20,155 nt of DNA from Solirubrobacteraceae bacterium (lineage in GTDB: Bacteria > Actinomycetota > Thermoleophilia > Solirubrobacterales > Solirubrobacteraceae): the NCBI GenBank assembly GCA_016462625.1, contig JAEMSV010000068.1:1-20155 (forward strand), given 5' to 3'. Shown one piece after another: positions 19,992-20,155 of the stretch; position 1 is the stretch's first letter; every line of letters starts with the position of its first letter. Below the pieces are notes generated by a model that saw only the letters and a program-made list of their open reading frames with translations, was not told where the DNA came from and made no database searches. The position numbers and the translations under genes are program-made.

Positions 19992-20155
19992 TCGCGCCGG
20001 GAGTCTGCCAGCACGGCGGGACACGCCGACTGCGCCACGCCCCTGCCGGGCTTGGATCCGGGTGGTACGGTTCGGTTTCTGAGGGGACTTGTCTCGGTGC
20101 GCGTCGCGCGCGCCGCTCCTCGGAACTGTCTATTCAAGTCCGGATCGGGGCGGGG
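19992..20155. other. Right-edge intergenic region, possible start of a plus-strand gene
   Basis: No complete gene is seen. TACGGT at 20066-20071 could be a -10 on the plus strand. GAGGGG (20081-20086) lies 10 bases before GTG 20097, which opens a frame to the window edge (VRVARAAPRNCLFKSGSG...). TTG 20089 opens another. About 20 codons are too few to judge. Parts look GC-rich and structured, but no tRNA cloverleaf can be folded by eye. Confidence 0.25.

Noticed and set aside
20000..20155. tRNA-like fragments near the right edge (GGGGCGTGGCGCAGTCGG on the minus strand, TTCAAGTCC on the plus strand)
   Set aside because: The D-stem does not close, the two fragments are on opposite strands, and no anticodon arm or matching acceptor stem could be drawn.
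1..20155. CRISPR arrays, insertion sequences, phage or conjugation genes
   Set aside because: No regularly spaced repeats with spacers, no transposase-like product and no flanking target duplications were seen; composition is even across the window.

Overview
This is a GC-rich, gene-dense chromosomal window that looks like an actinomycete-type bacterium. The signs are roughly 70% GC, many GTG starts, almost no Shine-Dalgarno sequences, actinobacterial -10 elements (TANNNT) right in front of start codons, and a conserved housekeeping set (metG-tatD-rsmA-ispE, rsmI, ROK kinase, LCP protein, dimeric-type glyS). A deep-branching class such as Thermoleophilia/Solirubrobacterales would fit, but that placement is inference. 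I see no tRNA, rRNA, insertion sequence, phage gene or CRISPR array, and no T-tracted intrinsic terminator.

Left part (1-11096, all on the minus strand, read from right to left). A ROK sugar kinase overlaps rsmI by GTGA. A secreted/anchored M23 peptidase follows, then metG, tatD, rsmA (ksgA), ispE, a DedA-PAP2 fusion membrane protein and a 74-residue membrane protein. From tatD onward each junction is a 4-base stop/start overlap (GTGA or ATGA), so these genes are probably translated as one coupled chain. Next come a PucR/CdaR-type regulator with its own promoter and a membrane-anchored protein with thrombospondin type-3-like Ca2+-binding repeats, which runs off the left edge.

Middle part (11166-14384, plus strand). 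An LCP (LytR-CpsA-Psr) cell-wall ligase is divergent from the ROK gene and overlaps a nucleoside 2-deoxyribosyltransferase-like gene. A three-gene regulatory operon follows: a winged-helix/class III nucleotidyl cyclase fusion, a PadR repressor, and a 2TM-SHOCT membrane protein. Its promoter region carries four TTCGTA-like half-sites spaced about one helical turn apart.

Right part (14387-20155). A cysteine-free FmdB-like protein with a Ser/Asp tail and an upstream SAM methyltransferase lie on the minus strand. The methyltransferase is divergent from a TetR regulator across a 16-bp-arm inverted repeat that covers both -10 elements and both start codons. Then come glycyl-tRNA synthetase, a secreted protein of unknown function, and, convergent with it, a K+ channel protein with an RCK-pore-RCK architecture.

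The most interesting items are the DedA-PAP2 fusion beside ispE (possible one-protein undecaprenyl phosphate recycling), the winged-helix-cyclase/PadR/2TM-SHOCT operon with its helical-phase repeat array, and the consistent leaderless promoter layout (TANNNT, 6-10 nt, start codon) at nine transcription units.
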